Shown one piece after another: positions 35,105 through 43,479 of a stretch of DNA of 64,000 bases (positions are counted from its first letter, which is position 1; each line of letters starts with the position of its first letter). The DNA is taken from assembly GCA_023442945.1 (NCBI GenBank), contig JAEZWW010000008.1, positions 75,298-139,297 of the forward strand. Reading direction: 5' to 3'. Both the position numbers and the translations under genes were made by a program. This DNA comes from Pseudomonadota bacterium. GTDB lineage: Bacteria > Pseudomonadota > Gammaproteobacteria > Burkholderiales > Burkholderiaceae_C. Below the pieces are notes generated by a model. The model was not told the DNA's origin and did no database searches. It saw only the letters and a list, made by a program, of their open reading frames with translations.

Positions 35105-35434
35105 TCATGGCTCAGCAGCCCATTGGTTGCGGAGCGTTTCGTCGCCCCAGAATTCGGTGACGTTGGCCAGCACTTCGCAGTCGCAAAAGCCGCCGTACTG
35201 TTGCAACCAGGCGGTGACGCGTTGAACGTCCAGATCGCGCTCGGTCAGGAAGCGCCCGGTCAGGCGCACCGAATGGTCGCAGCCTTCTTGCTGAAACGTG
35301 TGGTCAAGGTGATCAAACAAGGCACGCAGATCGTTCAGCGGCAGCGGCATCGCGGCCAGGGCTGCAGCGTACTTCGCATCCGCCGCGCCTTTAACCAGGG
35401 CCGCGCGCCGTGCTTTCTCGGCTTTGGAAGTCAT
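35105..35434 (-). CDS. DUF2695 family protein
   Basis: 109 aa. DHTFQQEGCDHSVRLTGRFLTER and VTAWLQQYGGFCDCEVLANV match the DUF2695 pattern, with cysteines that may bind metal (Cys58, Cys87, Cys89 by count). Lysine-rich start. Function unknown. It lies between murA and hisG on the same strand. Confidence 0.75.
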   Translation of the reverse strand: MTSKAEKARRAALVKGAADAKYAAALAAMPLPLNDLRALFDHLDHTFQQEGCDHSVRLTGRFLTERDLDVQRVTAWLQQYGGFCDCEVLANVTEFWGDETLRNQWAAEP

Positions 35435-35450
35435 GGTTGCGGCGTCGGTC

Positions 35451-36755
35451 TCAGCTCACGCGTTCGATATCGGCGCCAATGCCACGCAGCTTCTCTTCCA
35501 TCTGGTCGTAGCCGCGGTCCAGGTGGTAGATGCGGTCGACCAGGGTTTCGCCTTCGGCCACCAGCCCGGCGATGACCAGGCTGGCAGAGGCGCGCAGGTC
35601 GGTCGCCATGACGGTGGCGCCGGTCAGGTGGGCGCCGCCGTCGATCATGGCGTTGCGGCCGTCAATGTGGATCTGGGCGCCCAGGCGCACCAGCTCGTTG
35701 ACGTGCATGTAGCGGTTTTCAAAGATCGTCTCGGTCACCAGGCTGGCGCCGCCAGCCACGCAGTTGAGCGCCATGAATTGCGCCTGCATGTCGGTCGGGA
35801 AGCCCGGGTATTCGATGGTGCGAAAACCCTGCGCCTTGAGCGCAGCCGCGCCCGGGCTGCGCACGTGGATGGCGTGCGCCTTGGGGCCGCCCTCGCAGTC
35901 GGGGCCGCCGACGGCCGTCACTTCCACGCCGGCGTCACGCAGCTTTTCAACCACCGCGTCCAGGTGGTGGGCGCAAGCATGTTGCAGCGTGGCTTCACCG
36001 CCGGTGGCGGCGACGGCGCACAGGAAGGTGCCGGCTTCGATGCGGTCGGCCACCACTTCGTGGGTGCAGCCGTGCAGGCGCTCCACGCCCTGAATGCGGA
36101 TGCGGCCGCTGCCGTGGCCTTCGATCTGCGCGCCCATCTTGATCAGCATTTCGGCCAGGTCCGTGATCTCGGGCTCTTGCGCGGCGTTTTCGAGCACCGT
36201 TTCGCCCTCGGCCAGCGCGGCGGCCATGAGGAAGTTTTCAGTCCCCGTCACGGTGACCATGTCGGTGGTGATGCGTGCGCCCTTCAGCCGCTTCTGGCCG
36301 GTGGGCAGGCTGGCAACCATGTAGCCGTGTTCGACCACGATGTCGGCGCCCATGGCCTGCAGGCCTTTGATGTGCTGGTCCACCGGGCGCGAGCCGATGG
36401 CGCAGCCGCCGGGCAGCGACACGCGCGCGCGGCCAAAGCGCGCCAGCAGCGGGCCGAGCGCCAGCACGGACGCGCGCATGGTCTTGACCAGCTCGTACGG
36501 CGCCTCGGGCGTGATCGGGTCGGCGGCGTGAAAGCTCATGCCGCCGCGCTCGCCATGCGTCTCGGTCTTGACGCCCATGTTGTCGAGCAGCTTGCGCATG
36601 GTGCGCACGTCGTGCAGGCGCGGCACGTTGACGAGCGTGACCGGCTCGTCGGTGAGCAGGGTGGCGCACATCTCGGGCAGGGCGGCGTTCTTGGCGCCAG
36701 AGATGATGACTTCACCGTTCAGGGGGCGGCCGCCGCGAATCAGGAGCTTGTCCAT
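35451..36755 (-). CDS. murA: UDP-N-acetylglucosamine 1-carboxyvinyltransferase
   Basis: First committed step of peptidoglycan synthesis, adding enolpyruvate to UDP-GlcNAc; the target of fosfomycin. 434 aa. The fosfomycin-binding cysteine is Cys118 in PGGCAIGSRPVDQHIKGL. GAKNAALP near residue 20 and DLRASASLVIAGLVAEGET near the end are also diagnostic. It is upstream of the his genes in many betaproteobacteria, as here. Confidence 0.97.
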   Translation of the reverse strand: MDKLLIRGGRPLNGEVIISGAKNAALPEMCATLLTDEPVTLVNVPRLHDVRTMRKLLDNMGVKTETHGERGGMSFHAADPITPEAPYELVKTMRASVLALGPLLARFGRARVSLPGGCAIGSRPVDQHIKGLQAMGADIVVEHGYMVASLPTGQKRLKGARITTDMVTVTGTENFLMAAALAEGETVLENAAQEPEITDLAEMLIKMGAQIEGHGSGRIRIQGVERLHGCTHEVVADRIEAGTFLCAVAATGGEATLQHACAHHLDAVVEKLRDAGVEVTAVGGPDCEGGPKAHAIHVRSPGAAALKAQGFRTIEYPGFPTDMQAQFMALNCVAGGASLVTETIFENRYMHVNELVRLGAQIHIDGRNAMIDGGAHLTGATVMATDLRASASLVIAGLVAEGETLVDRIYHLDRGYDQMEEKLRGIGADIERVS

Positions 36756-36769
36756 AGAACTTGTGGAAT

Positions 36770-36830
36770 CTGAATAAAACCAGGCTGCGGCCCCAGAGGA
36801 ATCTGCGCAGCCAGCTACTGTATCTATAGC
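36770..36830 (-). repeat. dispersed repeat R15
   Basis: Head GCTATAGATACAGTAGCTG, then GCTGCGCAGATTC, CTGGGGCC and tail CCTGGTTTTATTC. Fills most of the bolA-murA gap. Confidence 0.8.
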
Positions 36831-36839
36831 AAATAATAC

Positions 36840-37079
36840 TCAGGCTCGCGCTGCCCACTCGGCGGGCGTGAAGGTCTTCATCGACAGGGCGTGCACTTCG
36901 TCGGTCTTCATGCGCTCGCCCAGCGTGGCGTACACGCGCTGGTGGCGCGCGATCGGGCGCTTGCCTTCGAATTCAGGCGAGACGATGGTGGCGAACCAGT
37001 GGCGGCCGTCGCCTTCGAGCTCGATGTGCTCGCACGCCAGGCCGTCGGCGATCAGTTGTTTGAGTTGGTCTGCGGTCAT
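36840..37079 (-). CDS. BolA family protein (IbaG-like)
   Basis: 79 aa. The single BolA domain has the conserved GRHWFATIVSPEFEGKRPIARHQRVYATLG and HALSMKTFTP. The histidines would bind an Fe-S cluster together with a monothiol glutaredoxin. In many proteobacteria the IbaG-type bolA gene sits at this place, between the Mla genes and murA. Confidence 0.93.
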   Translation of the reverse strand: MTADQLKQLIADGLACEHIELEGDGRHWFATIVSPEFEGKRPIARHQRVYATLGERMKTDEVHALSMKTFTPAEWAARA

Positions 37080-37101
37080 GGGAGTACCTGTGGCGGCGCG
37101 C

Positions 37102-37962
37102 TCAGCTGCGCAGCTTGTAGCCGGTTTGCAGCAGGCGCAGCGTGAGGGCCGACACCGCCAGGAAGGCGCCGCCGGCGATCGCCAGGCTGAGCCAGGGCGA
37201 CACGTCGCTCACGCCAAAAAAGCCATAGCGGAAGCCGTCGATCATGTAGAAGAACGGGTTCAGGTGGCTGAGCGTCTGCCACACGGCGGGCAGCGAATGG
37301 ATGGAATAGAACACGCCCGCCAGAAAGGTCATGGGCATGACGATGAAGTTCTGGAACACCGCCATCTGGTCGAACTTGTCGGCCCACAGCCCGGCCAGCA
37401 AACCCAGCACGCCCATCAGCCCCGAGCCCAGCAGCGCGAAGGCAAAGATCCACAGCGGGGCAGCGGCCTGCGGCGCGGCGTAGAACAGCGTCACGAGGTA
37501 CACACCCAGCCCGACCAGCAGGCCGCGCGCGATGGCCGCGCCGACGTAGGCGACGAACCACTGCCAGGCCGACAGCGGCGTGAGCAGCGTGAAGACCAGG
37601 TTGCCCATGATCTTGCTTTGCACCAGGCTGGAGGCGCTGTTGGCAAACGCGTTCTGCAACATGCTCATCATCACCAAGCCAGGCACCAGAAACGCCACGT
37701 AGCTGACGCCGGGGTAGACCTGCACGCGGTCGCTGAGCACATGACCGAAGATCAACAAGTAGAGCACCGCCGTCAGCACCGGCGCGGCGATGGTCTGGAA
37801 GGACACGCGCCAAAAGCGCAGCACTTCCTTCTTGAGCAGCATCTTCCAGCCGTCGTTCGCGGCGGGCAGCGCGTGCAGGCGCGGCGTGGTGCGGGGGTTG
37901 GGCGGACGCTCGGCCACGGTGGCCGTGGTTTCGACCACGACGACGGATTCGGGTTGGCTCAT
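37102..37962 (-). CDS. ABC-2 type exporter permease
   Basis: 286 aa with six hydrophobic segments (TIAAPVLTAVLYLLIFGHVL; SYVAFLVPGLVMMSMLQ; FVAYVGAAIARGLLVGLGVYLVTLF; LWIFAFALLGSGLMGVLGLLAGLWAD; FIVMPMTFLAGVFYSI; WLSLAIAGGAFLAVSALTL). The pattern is that of YadH-type ABC-2 transporters. It overlaps its ATPase gene by 4 bp and lies beside the Mla genes, but its substrate is unknown. Confidence 0.93.
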   Translation of the reverse strand: MSQPESVVVVETTATVAERPPNPRTTPRLHALPAANDGWKMLLKKEVLRFWRVSFQTIAAPVLTAVLYLLIFGHVLSDRVQVYPGVSYVAFLVPGLVMMSMLQNAFANSASSLVQSKIMGNLVFTLLTPLSAWQWFVAYVGAAIARGLLVGLGVYLVTLFYAAPQAAAPLWIFAFALLGSGLMGVLGLLAGLWADKFDQMAVFQNFIVMPMTFLAGVFYSIHSLPAVWQTLSHLNPFFYMIDGFRYGFFGVSDVSPWLSLAIAGGAFLAVSALTLRLLQTGYKLRS

Positions 37963-38945
37963 GCCGAGGCCTCCTGGAACGGGGCGGGTGCGGCGGCAGG
38001 TTCTGCGGGCGCGGCCGCAGGGGCGCCAGGGCCTTGGCCGTTCATCAAGGCGATGAACACGTCTTCCAGGTCGGCCTTGCGGATTTCGACGTCCTCGACT
38101 TTCACACCGGCTTCACGCAAGGCGGCCAGGTGGCGTTCGATCTCGGCGGTGTCGTGCGCCGGCAGCTCGGCAATGCGACCGGTGACGCGCGCCTGCGCGG
38201 CCAGCGCGGGCGGCAGCGCGTCGTCGGTCTTGAAGTACAGCACGCTGGAGTTGGCGCTGTTGAGCAGCGCGCTGGTGCGCTCCAGCGCGATCACCTTGCC
38301 TTGCTTGAGCATGGCCAAGCGCGAACAAAGCGCTTCGGCCTCTTCCAGATAATGCGTGGTCAGCAACACCGTGTGGCCCTGGCGATTGAGGTCGGCCACG
38401 AAGTGCCACAGGGTCTGGCGCAGTTCAACGTCGACGCCGGCCGTGGGCTCGTCCAGCACGATGACGGGTGGCTTGTGCACCAGGGCCTGCGCCACCAGCA
38501 CGCGGCGCTTCATGCCGCCCGACAGCTGACGCATGTTGGCCTTGGCCTTGTCGGCCAAGCCCAGGCCGTTCAGCAACTCGTCGATCCAGATGTCGTTGTG
38601 GTACAGACCGAAATAGCCAGACTGGAACACCAGCGCTTCGCGCACGGTGAAGAACGGATCGAACACCAACTCCTGCGGGACGATGCCCAGGTGCCGGCGG
38701 GCCTGCATGAAGTCGGTCTGCACATCAAAGCCATGCACCTTGACGCTGCCCGAAGTGGCGCGCGCCAGGCCGGCGAGGATGGAGATCAGCGTGGTCTTGC
38801 CCGCGCCGTTGGGGCCCAGCAGGCCGAAGAATTCGCCCTCTTCGATGTCGAAGTTGACCTGGTCGAGCGCCTGCAGCGGGCGCGCACCGGGGCGGGACGA
38901 GGCCGGATAGACCTTGGAGACAGACTGGAAGGAAATGGCAGGCAT
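37959..38945 (-). CDS. ABC exporter ATP-binding protein
   Basis: 328 aa. Walker A GPNGAGKTT, signature LSGGMKRRVLVAQAL, Walker B VIVLDEPTAGVD and the switch His in LLTTHYLEEA are present. The C-terminal extension is Ala/Pro-rich. The partner of the preceding permease, YadG-like. ATG at 38945 chosen; a TTG 6 bp upstream is open. Downstream of the Mla genes. Confidence 0.94.
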   Translation of the reverse strand: MPAISFQSVSKVYPASSRPGARPLQALDQVNFDIEEGEFFGLLGPNGAGKTTLISILAGLARATSGSVKVHGFDVQTDFMQARRHLGIVPQELVFDPFFTVREALVFQSGYFGLYHNDIWIDELLNGLGLADKAKANMRQLSGGMKRRVLVAQALVHKPPVIVLDEPTAGVDVELRQTLWHFVADLNRQGHTVLLTTHYLEEAEALCSRLAMLKQGKVIALERTSALLNSANSSVLYFKTDDALPPALAAQARVTGRIAELPAHDTAEIERHLAALREAGVKVEDVEIRKADLEDVFIALMNGQGPGAPAAAPAEPAAAPAPFQEASA

Positions 38946-39019
38946 AGGCAACCCGCCATTTTACGGTTCTGGCTGCGGCCTGCCGGTCGACCGGCAGATG
39001 GCCTTGGCAACCCTGGGTT

Positions 39020-39328
39020 TCAGGCGGCCGACTCGGCGGACTCCAAGGCGAGCGGCGCCTCGCTCAAGAGCTCTGCCACACCGTAGAGCTGCGCCAGTGC
39101 CTGCAGGCGCGGTGCCAGGCCGCGCACGCCAAAGCCCTTGCCATCGTGCAAGGCTTCGCGGCGGCATTCCAGCAAAACGGCCAGCGCTGAGGAATCGAAG
39201 CGCACCAAGGCGCTGGCGTCCACCAACACGGCTTCGGCCTGCGTCCCGCGCGCGGCTTCACGCAGCATGCCTAGGCAGGTGTTGGCCTGGACGTGCGTCA
39301 GCTCAGCGGGTAGCACCAGCATGGTCAT
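39020..39328 (-). CDS. mlaB: Mla system STAS-domain subunit
   Basis: Regulatory subunit of the MlaFEDB phospholipid transporter at the inner membrane. 102 aa STAS domain. VLPAELTHVQANTCLGMLREA, LVDASALVRFDSSALAVLLECRREA and the VRGLAPRLQALAQLYGV helix are typical. It is the last of the mla genes, before the separate ABC exporter. Confidence 0.9.
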   Translation of the reverse strand: MTMLVLPAELTHVQANTCLGMLREAARGTQAEAVLVDASALVRFDSSALAVLLECRREALHDGKGFGVRGLAPRLQALAQLYGVAELLSEAPLALESAESAA

Positions 39329-39348
39329 GGTTCAACCCGCGACGGGCA

Positions 39349-40008
39349 TCAGCCCTTCGTGCCCTTGGCGACATTGGTCTGGTTGCGCTCGGCCAACGAC
39401 CGAATCAGCGCGTCCACGCCACCGCTGTTGATCTGCTGCGCAAACTGGGGGCGGTAGTTGTCGACCAGCCAGACGCCGAGCACGTTCAGATCGTAGATCT
39501 TCCAGCCATTGCCTTGGCCCGGCGTGCGTTCCATGCGGTAGTCGAGCTGGATCGGCTCGGCTTTGCTCTTGACGATGGTGCGCACGATGACCTCTTTGTC
39601 GGTCGCGGCGGACCGCATCGGCTTGACTTCCACCGTCTGGTCGCTCACCTGCTTGAGTGCACCGGCGTAAGTGCGCACCAGCAGGTGCTTGAATTCGGTC
39701 TGCAGGCGCTGCTTCTGCTCCGGCGTGGCTTTGCGCCAGCTAGGGCCCGTCGCGGACGCCGTCATGCGCGTGAAATTCACGTTGGGCATGATTTTGCTGT
39801 CGACCACGGCCATCACGCGCTCCACGTCGCCGTTCTGAAGCGACTTGTCGCTGCGGATCGTGGCGAGGACATCATCCGACAGACGCTGAATCATGGCGTC
39901 CGGCGCCTCTTCGGCGGCCCACGCCAAAGGAGCCGCGCTGGTGATCCAGAGCGCTGCTGCGGCCAAAGCTGCCGACTTGACAACGGCACGACGGGGGGTT
40001 GCGTTCAT
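39349..40008 (-). CDS. mlaC: Periplasmic phospholipid-binding protein MlaC
   Basis: Periplasmic shuttle of the Mla pathway that carries phospholipids between MlaA-porin and MlaFEDB. Start at MNATPRRAVV gives 219 aa with a signal peptide ending about AWAAEE. PNVNFTRMTASATGPSWRKATPEQKQRLQTEF is the hallmark of the family, followed by VRTIVKSKAEPIQLDYRM and WKIYDLNVLGV. Confidence 0.95.
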   Translation of the reverse strand: MNATPRRAVVKSAALAAAALWITSAAPLAWAAEEAPDAMIQRLSDDVLATIRSDKSLQNGDVERVMAVVDSKIMPNVNFTRMTASATGPSWRKATPEQKQRLQTEFKHLLVRTYAGALKQVSDQTVEVKPMRSAATDKEVIVRTIVKSKAEPIQLDYRMERTPGQGNGWKIYDLNVLGVWLVDNYRPQFAQQINSGGVDALIRSLAERNQTNVAKGTKG

Positions 40009-40121
40009 AGGTACGTTCTTCCTGTGTGTCCGGGCGCCTCGCACCCTTCCGCCATCAGACCACGGCGGGGGTCGAGGGGTTCCGCTCGACTGTTACAAGT
40101 TGTCTGCGGGTCAACTGCCGC

Positions 40122-41090
40122 TTATTCCGGTGCGGCCTCGGCGGGCACCGCCGCGTGCAGCGCGACGGTCTGCGGCGCCGCTTCGGTCGTCTGGTTTTCG
40201 CTTGCGTCGGCCGCTGCGGGCGCGGCGTCCGCTGTCGTCACGGCAGGCGCTTCCACAGGCGCTTCCGATGTCGGGCGGGTCCGGCGCGGTCGGCGGTTGG
40301 GTTTCTTGGCCGGTGAAGCACCCGGCGTAGCACTGGCGGGTGGTGTCTCGTCGTCCTCGAGGTCGTAGCGCTCTTCGCCCTCGGGCGGATTGCCATCGTA
40401 GACCTCGTTCTGCCGACGTTGCAAAAACGCGTCGCGCTTGAAGGTGTAAGGGTCCAACGCAGCGGAGTCGAGCAAATCGGTCGCGCCCAGGACCTGCGCC
40501 CGAACGTTGACGATGCCCAAGGCCGTCAGCGAATTCCGCCAAGCCACGTCGTGCATGTAACCCAGCGGGTGACCGTACAGGTCCACCGGGTAGGCGACCG
40601 TGTCGCGCACCGTGGATGGCCCTAAGAGCGGAATCACAAAGTACGGACCCGGTGGTACGCCCCAGCGGCCCAGGGTTTGACCGAAGTCCTCGCGATGGCG
40701 CTCCAGGCGCATTTCGGTGGCCGGGTCCAGCACGCCACCCAAGCCCATGGTGGAGTTGACCACCACGCGCCAGAACGAATGCAGAGAACCTTCAGGCTTG
40801 CCTTGTAAGACGTTGTTGACGAACGACCATGCGTCGCTCAGGTTGCCAAAGAAATTGCCGACCCCTGTGCGCACTGGCTGCGGCAGCACGTCGCGGTAGG
40901 CCGTGGCCACGGGCTTGAGCACCGCGTTGTCCACCGAATCGTTGAACTTCGTCATCGAGCGGTTGTAGGGCTCCCACGGATCGCGCGGGTCACCGCCCGG
41001 CGCCGTCGCGCAACCGGTCGCCAGCACCAGCATGACCACGCCAGCCCACGTCTGCAAGGGGCGCCATGCACCCTGGGTTCGCTCACTCAT
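40122..41090 (-). CDS. mlaA: Outer-membrane phospholipid transport lipoprotein MlaA (VacJ)
   Basis: Outer-membrane lipoprotein that removes phospholipids from the outer leaflet. Start at MSERTQGAWR gives 322 aa, with the lipobox LATGC (Cys27). DPWEPYNRSMTKFNDSVDNAVLKPVATAYRDVLPQPVRTGVGNFF is the conserved start and PLLGPSTVRD a diagnostic motif. The last 90 residues are an acidic, Ala/Thr/Pro-rich tail, longer than E. coli VacJ, and look disordered. Confidence 0.96.
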   Translation of the reverse strand: MSERTQGAWRPLQTWAGVVMLVLATGCATAPGGDPRDPWEPYNRSMTKFNDSVDNAVLKPVATAYRDVLPQPVRTGVGNFFGNLSDAWSFVNNVLQGKPEGSLHSFWRVVVNSTMGLGGVLDPATEMRLERHREDFGQTLGRWGVPPGPYFVIPLLGPSTVRDTVAYPVDLYGHPLGYMHDVAWRNSLTALGIVNVRAQVLGATDLLDSAALDPYTFKRDAFLQRRQNEVYDGNPPEGEERYDLEDDETPPASATPGASPAKKPNRRPRRTRPTSEAPVEAPAVTTADAAPAAADASENQTTEAAPQTVALHAAVPAEAAPE

Positions 41091-41169
41091 GAATTGCTCT
41101 GTTGGGTTGACCGCTGGACCCTGCTCGCGCGAGCGCTCTGGGCGCCGTACTCCGTGTCTGGCCAGCGGG

Positions 41170-41667
41170 TTATTTTTCTGCGCCGGCGGCGCCTTTGCCA
41201 CCGCTGGACGCGTTGCCAGCAGCGCTGTTGTAGAGAAACTGGCTGATCAGGTTCTCCAGCACCACCGCCGACTGGGTTTGGGTGACATTATCGCCGCTGG
41301 CGAGGTTTTTCTCGTCAGCGCCCGCTTCCACACCGATGTACTGCTCGCCCAGCAGGCCACTGGTCAGAATCTTGAGCGAGCTGTCTTTGGGAAACTGGTA
41401 GCGGGTATCGAGGTCCAGATCGACCTTGGCCTGAAAGCGCTGGTCGTCAAACCCGATGTGCGCCACGCGGCCCACGACCACGCCGGCGCTGCGCACGGCG
41501 GCCTTGGGTTTCAGCCCCCCGATGTTGTCGAAGTTGGCCGTCACCCGGTAGGTCGGCTGGAAGCTCAACGACAGCAGATTGGCCGACTGCAACGCCAGAA
41601 AAACCAGCGCCGCCAGCCCGATCAAGACGAACAGGCCTACCCAGAGATCATTTTTCGAGCGTCCCAC
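41170..41667 (-). CDS. mlaD: MlaD, MCE-domain subunit of the phospholipid transporter
   Basis: 165 aa, one N-terminal membrane helix (LWVGLFVLIGLAALVFLAL), then the single MCE domain: FDNIGGLKPKAAVRSAGVVVGRV, LLGEQYIGVEAGADEKNL. It forms the periplasmic hexamer of MlaFEDB. The tail ends in a Ser/Gly/Ala-rich stretch. Confidence 0.96.
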   Translation of the reverse strand: MGRSKNDLWVGLFVLIGLAALVFLALQSANLLSLSFQPTYRVTANFDNIGGLKPKAAVRSAGVVVGRVAHIGFDDQRFQAKVDLDLDTRYQFPKDSSLKILTSGLLGEQYIGVEAGADEKNLASGDNVTQTQSAVVLENLISQFLYNSAAGNASSGGKGAAGAEK

Positions 41668-41683
41668 GGTGCGCCCCTTCCTG

Positions 41684-42466
41684 TCAAAAACTGAACATCA
41701 GCGCCGTGAGCAGGAAATCCAGCCCCAGCACCATGAGCGAAGCCATCACCACCGTGCGGGTGGTCGCCCGCGCCACGCCTTCCGCCGTGGGCTTGGCCAC
41801 ATAACCCTGCAACAACGCGACGAAGGTCACCGTCACGCCAAACACCGCGCTCTTCAGCACGCCATTACCCAGGTCGGCCCACACGTCAACGCCGCCCTGC
41901 ATCTGGCTCCAGAACGCCCCCGGGTCGACGCCGATCATGGGCACGCTGACGATCCAGCCACCCAGCACGCCCACCGCATTGAACACGGCGGTCAACAAAG
42001 GCACGACGATCACGCCGGCCCAAAAGCGCGGCGCAACGATGCGCTGAATCGGGTCGACCGCCATCATTTCCATGGCGGACAGTTGCTCGCCGGCCTTCAT
42101 CAACCCGATCTCGGCCGTGAGCGACGTGCCCGCGCGCCCCGCAAACAACAGGGCTGTGACCACCGGGCCCAGCTCGCGCAGCAACGACAGCGCCACCATC
42201 AGCCCCACCGCCTCAGCGGAGCCGTAGCGCTGCAGAATGTTGTAGCCCTGCAGCGCCAGCACGAAGCCGACAAATAGCCCCGACACGGCCACGATCGCCA
42301 GCGAATAGTTGCCCAGGAAGTGGATCTGCTCGCGCACCAGCGAAAAGCGCCGCAGCGTTGGCCCCAGCAGCGCCACCAGCCTGGCGAAGAAGCGCGTCGC
42401 ATAGCCCATGTCGGCCAGCCCGCTGCGCACGGCGTAGCCCAGATCGGCCGGGCGCCACCAGCTCAT
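41684..42466 (-). CDS. mlaE: MlaE, permease of the phospholipid transporter
   Basis: 260 aa, five to six membrane segments. FVGFVLALQGY, LRELGPVVTALLFAGRAGTSLTAEIGLMKAGEQLSAMEMMAVDP and the VFGVTVTFVALLQGY region are typical of the MlaE/YrbE family. It overlaps mlaF by 4 bp (ATGA). Confidence 0.96.
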   Translation of the reverse strand: MSWWRPADLGYAVRSGLADMGYATRFFARLVALLGPTLRRFSLVREQIHFLGNYSLAIVAVSGLFVGFVLALQGYNILQRYGSAEAVGLMVALSLLRELGPVVTALLFAGRAGTSLTAEIGLMKAGEQLSAMEMMAVDPIQRIVAPRFWAGVIVVPLLTAVFNAVGVLGGWIVSVPMIGVDPGAFWSQMQGGVDVWADLGNGVLKSAVFGVTVTFVALLQGYVAKPTAEGVARATTRTVVMASLMVLGLDFLLTALMFSF

Positions 42467-43323
42467 CGCGCGCGCTCCACGCCAAAGTCCTGCTCGATCG
42501 ACGGGCCTGGGTAATGAAAGCGCACAGGGCCGTCCGCATCCTCACCCACAAACTGGCGCACCAGCGGGTCGTCGCTGGCGCGCACCTCGGCCGGCGCGCC
42601 CTGCGCGGCGACTTTCCCGTCCGCGAGGACGATCACCCGATCGGCAATCTGAAAGGTCTCCGCGACGTCGTGCGACACCACGATGCTGGTGATGCCCAGG
42701 GCGTCGTTCAACTGGCGGATCAGGCGCGCCGCCGTGCCAAGCGAAATCGGGTCCAACCCGGCAAAGGGCTCGTCGTACATCACCAGTTCCGGGTCCAGCG
42801 CGATCGCGCGCGCCAGGGCCACACGGCGTGCCATGCCGCCCGAAATCTCTGACGGCATCAGGTCGCGCGCCCCGCGCAGCCCCACTGCGCCCAGTTTCAT
42901 CAGCACGATGTCGCGCACCAGCGGCTCGGTCAGGCGCGTGTGCTCGCGCAGTGGGAAGGCAACGTTGTCAAACACCGACAAATCGGTGAACAGCGCACCG
43001 AACTGGAACAGCATGCCCATGCGACGGCGCGTGGCGTACAGGCGTTGCTCGTCCATCGCCCCCACGTCCTGACCTTCAAGCAGCACGGCGCCCGACTGGG
43101 CACGCTGCTGACCCCCGATCAGGCGCACCACCGTGGTCTTGCCCCCGCCTGATGCGCCCATCAGCGCCGTGACCTTGCCGCGCGGCACGCGAAGGCTGAG
43201 GTTCTGGAGCACGGGGCGATCCCCGTAGCCGAACGTGACGTCGCGCAACTCCACCAGCGCCTCAGCCGCGGAAGCGGGGGCGATATTCTGGGTGGAGGGG
43301 GAAGACGTCGGCGGCGTGCTCAT
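42463..43323 (-). CDS. mlaF: MlaF, ATPase of the phospholipid transporter
   Basis: 286 aa. Walker A GASGGGKTT (56-64), signature SGGMARRVALARAI, Walker B ELVMYDEPFAGLDP, switch VVSHDVAE. Powers MlaE. The annotated ATG lies only 5 bp after the T-run of the gltD terminator and has no ribosome site in front; the first 22 residues are Pro/Ser/Ala-rich. The true start could be the GTG at residue 24 (VELRDVTFGYG), preceded by TGAGG. Confidence 0.92.
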   Translation of the reverse strand: MSTPPTSSPSTQNIAPASAAEALVELRDVTFGYGDRPVLQNLSLRVPRGKVTALMGASGGGKTTVVRLIGGQQRAQSGAVLLEGQDVGAMDEQRLYATRRRMGMLFQFGALFTDLSVFDNVAFPLREHTRLTEPLVRDIVLMKLGAVGLRGARDLMPSEISGGMARRVALARAIALDPELVMYDEPFAGLDPISLGTAARLIRQLNDALGITSIVVSHDVAETFQIADRVIVLADGKVAAQGAPAEVRASDDPLVRQFVGEDADGPVRFHYPGPSIEQDFGVERAR

Positions 43324-43328
43324 GTCAC

Positions 43329-43355
43329 AAAAAAAGCCGGCTCAAGAGTCCGGCT
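43329..43355 (-). terminator. Terminator after gltD
   Basis: On the minus strand the 6-bp stem AGCCGG / CCGGCT with an ACTCTTGAG loop is followed by TTTTTTT. It lies immediately upstream of the annotated mlaF start. Confidence 0.85.
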
Positions 43356-43479
43356 CGTGGCGCATGATAAGGGATATCCCCTGCTTGACGCGGCGATGCT
43401 GGGTTTTTGACCAGCATCGCCAAGCTGACTCTCGGTCCGACCAGCAGGCCAGCCCGGGCGGGCCGCGTCCGCCCTCGCC

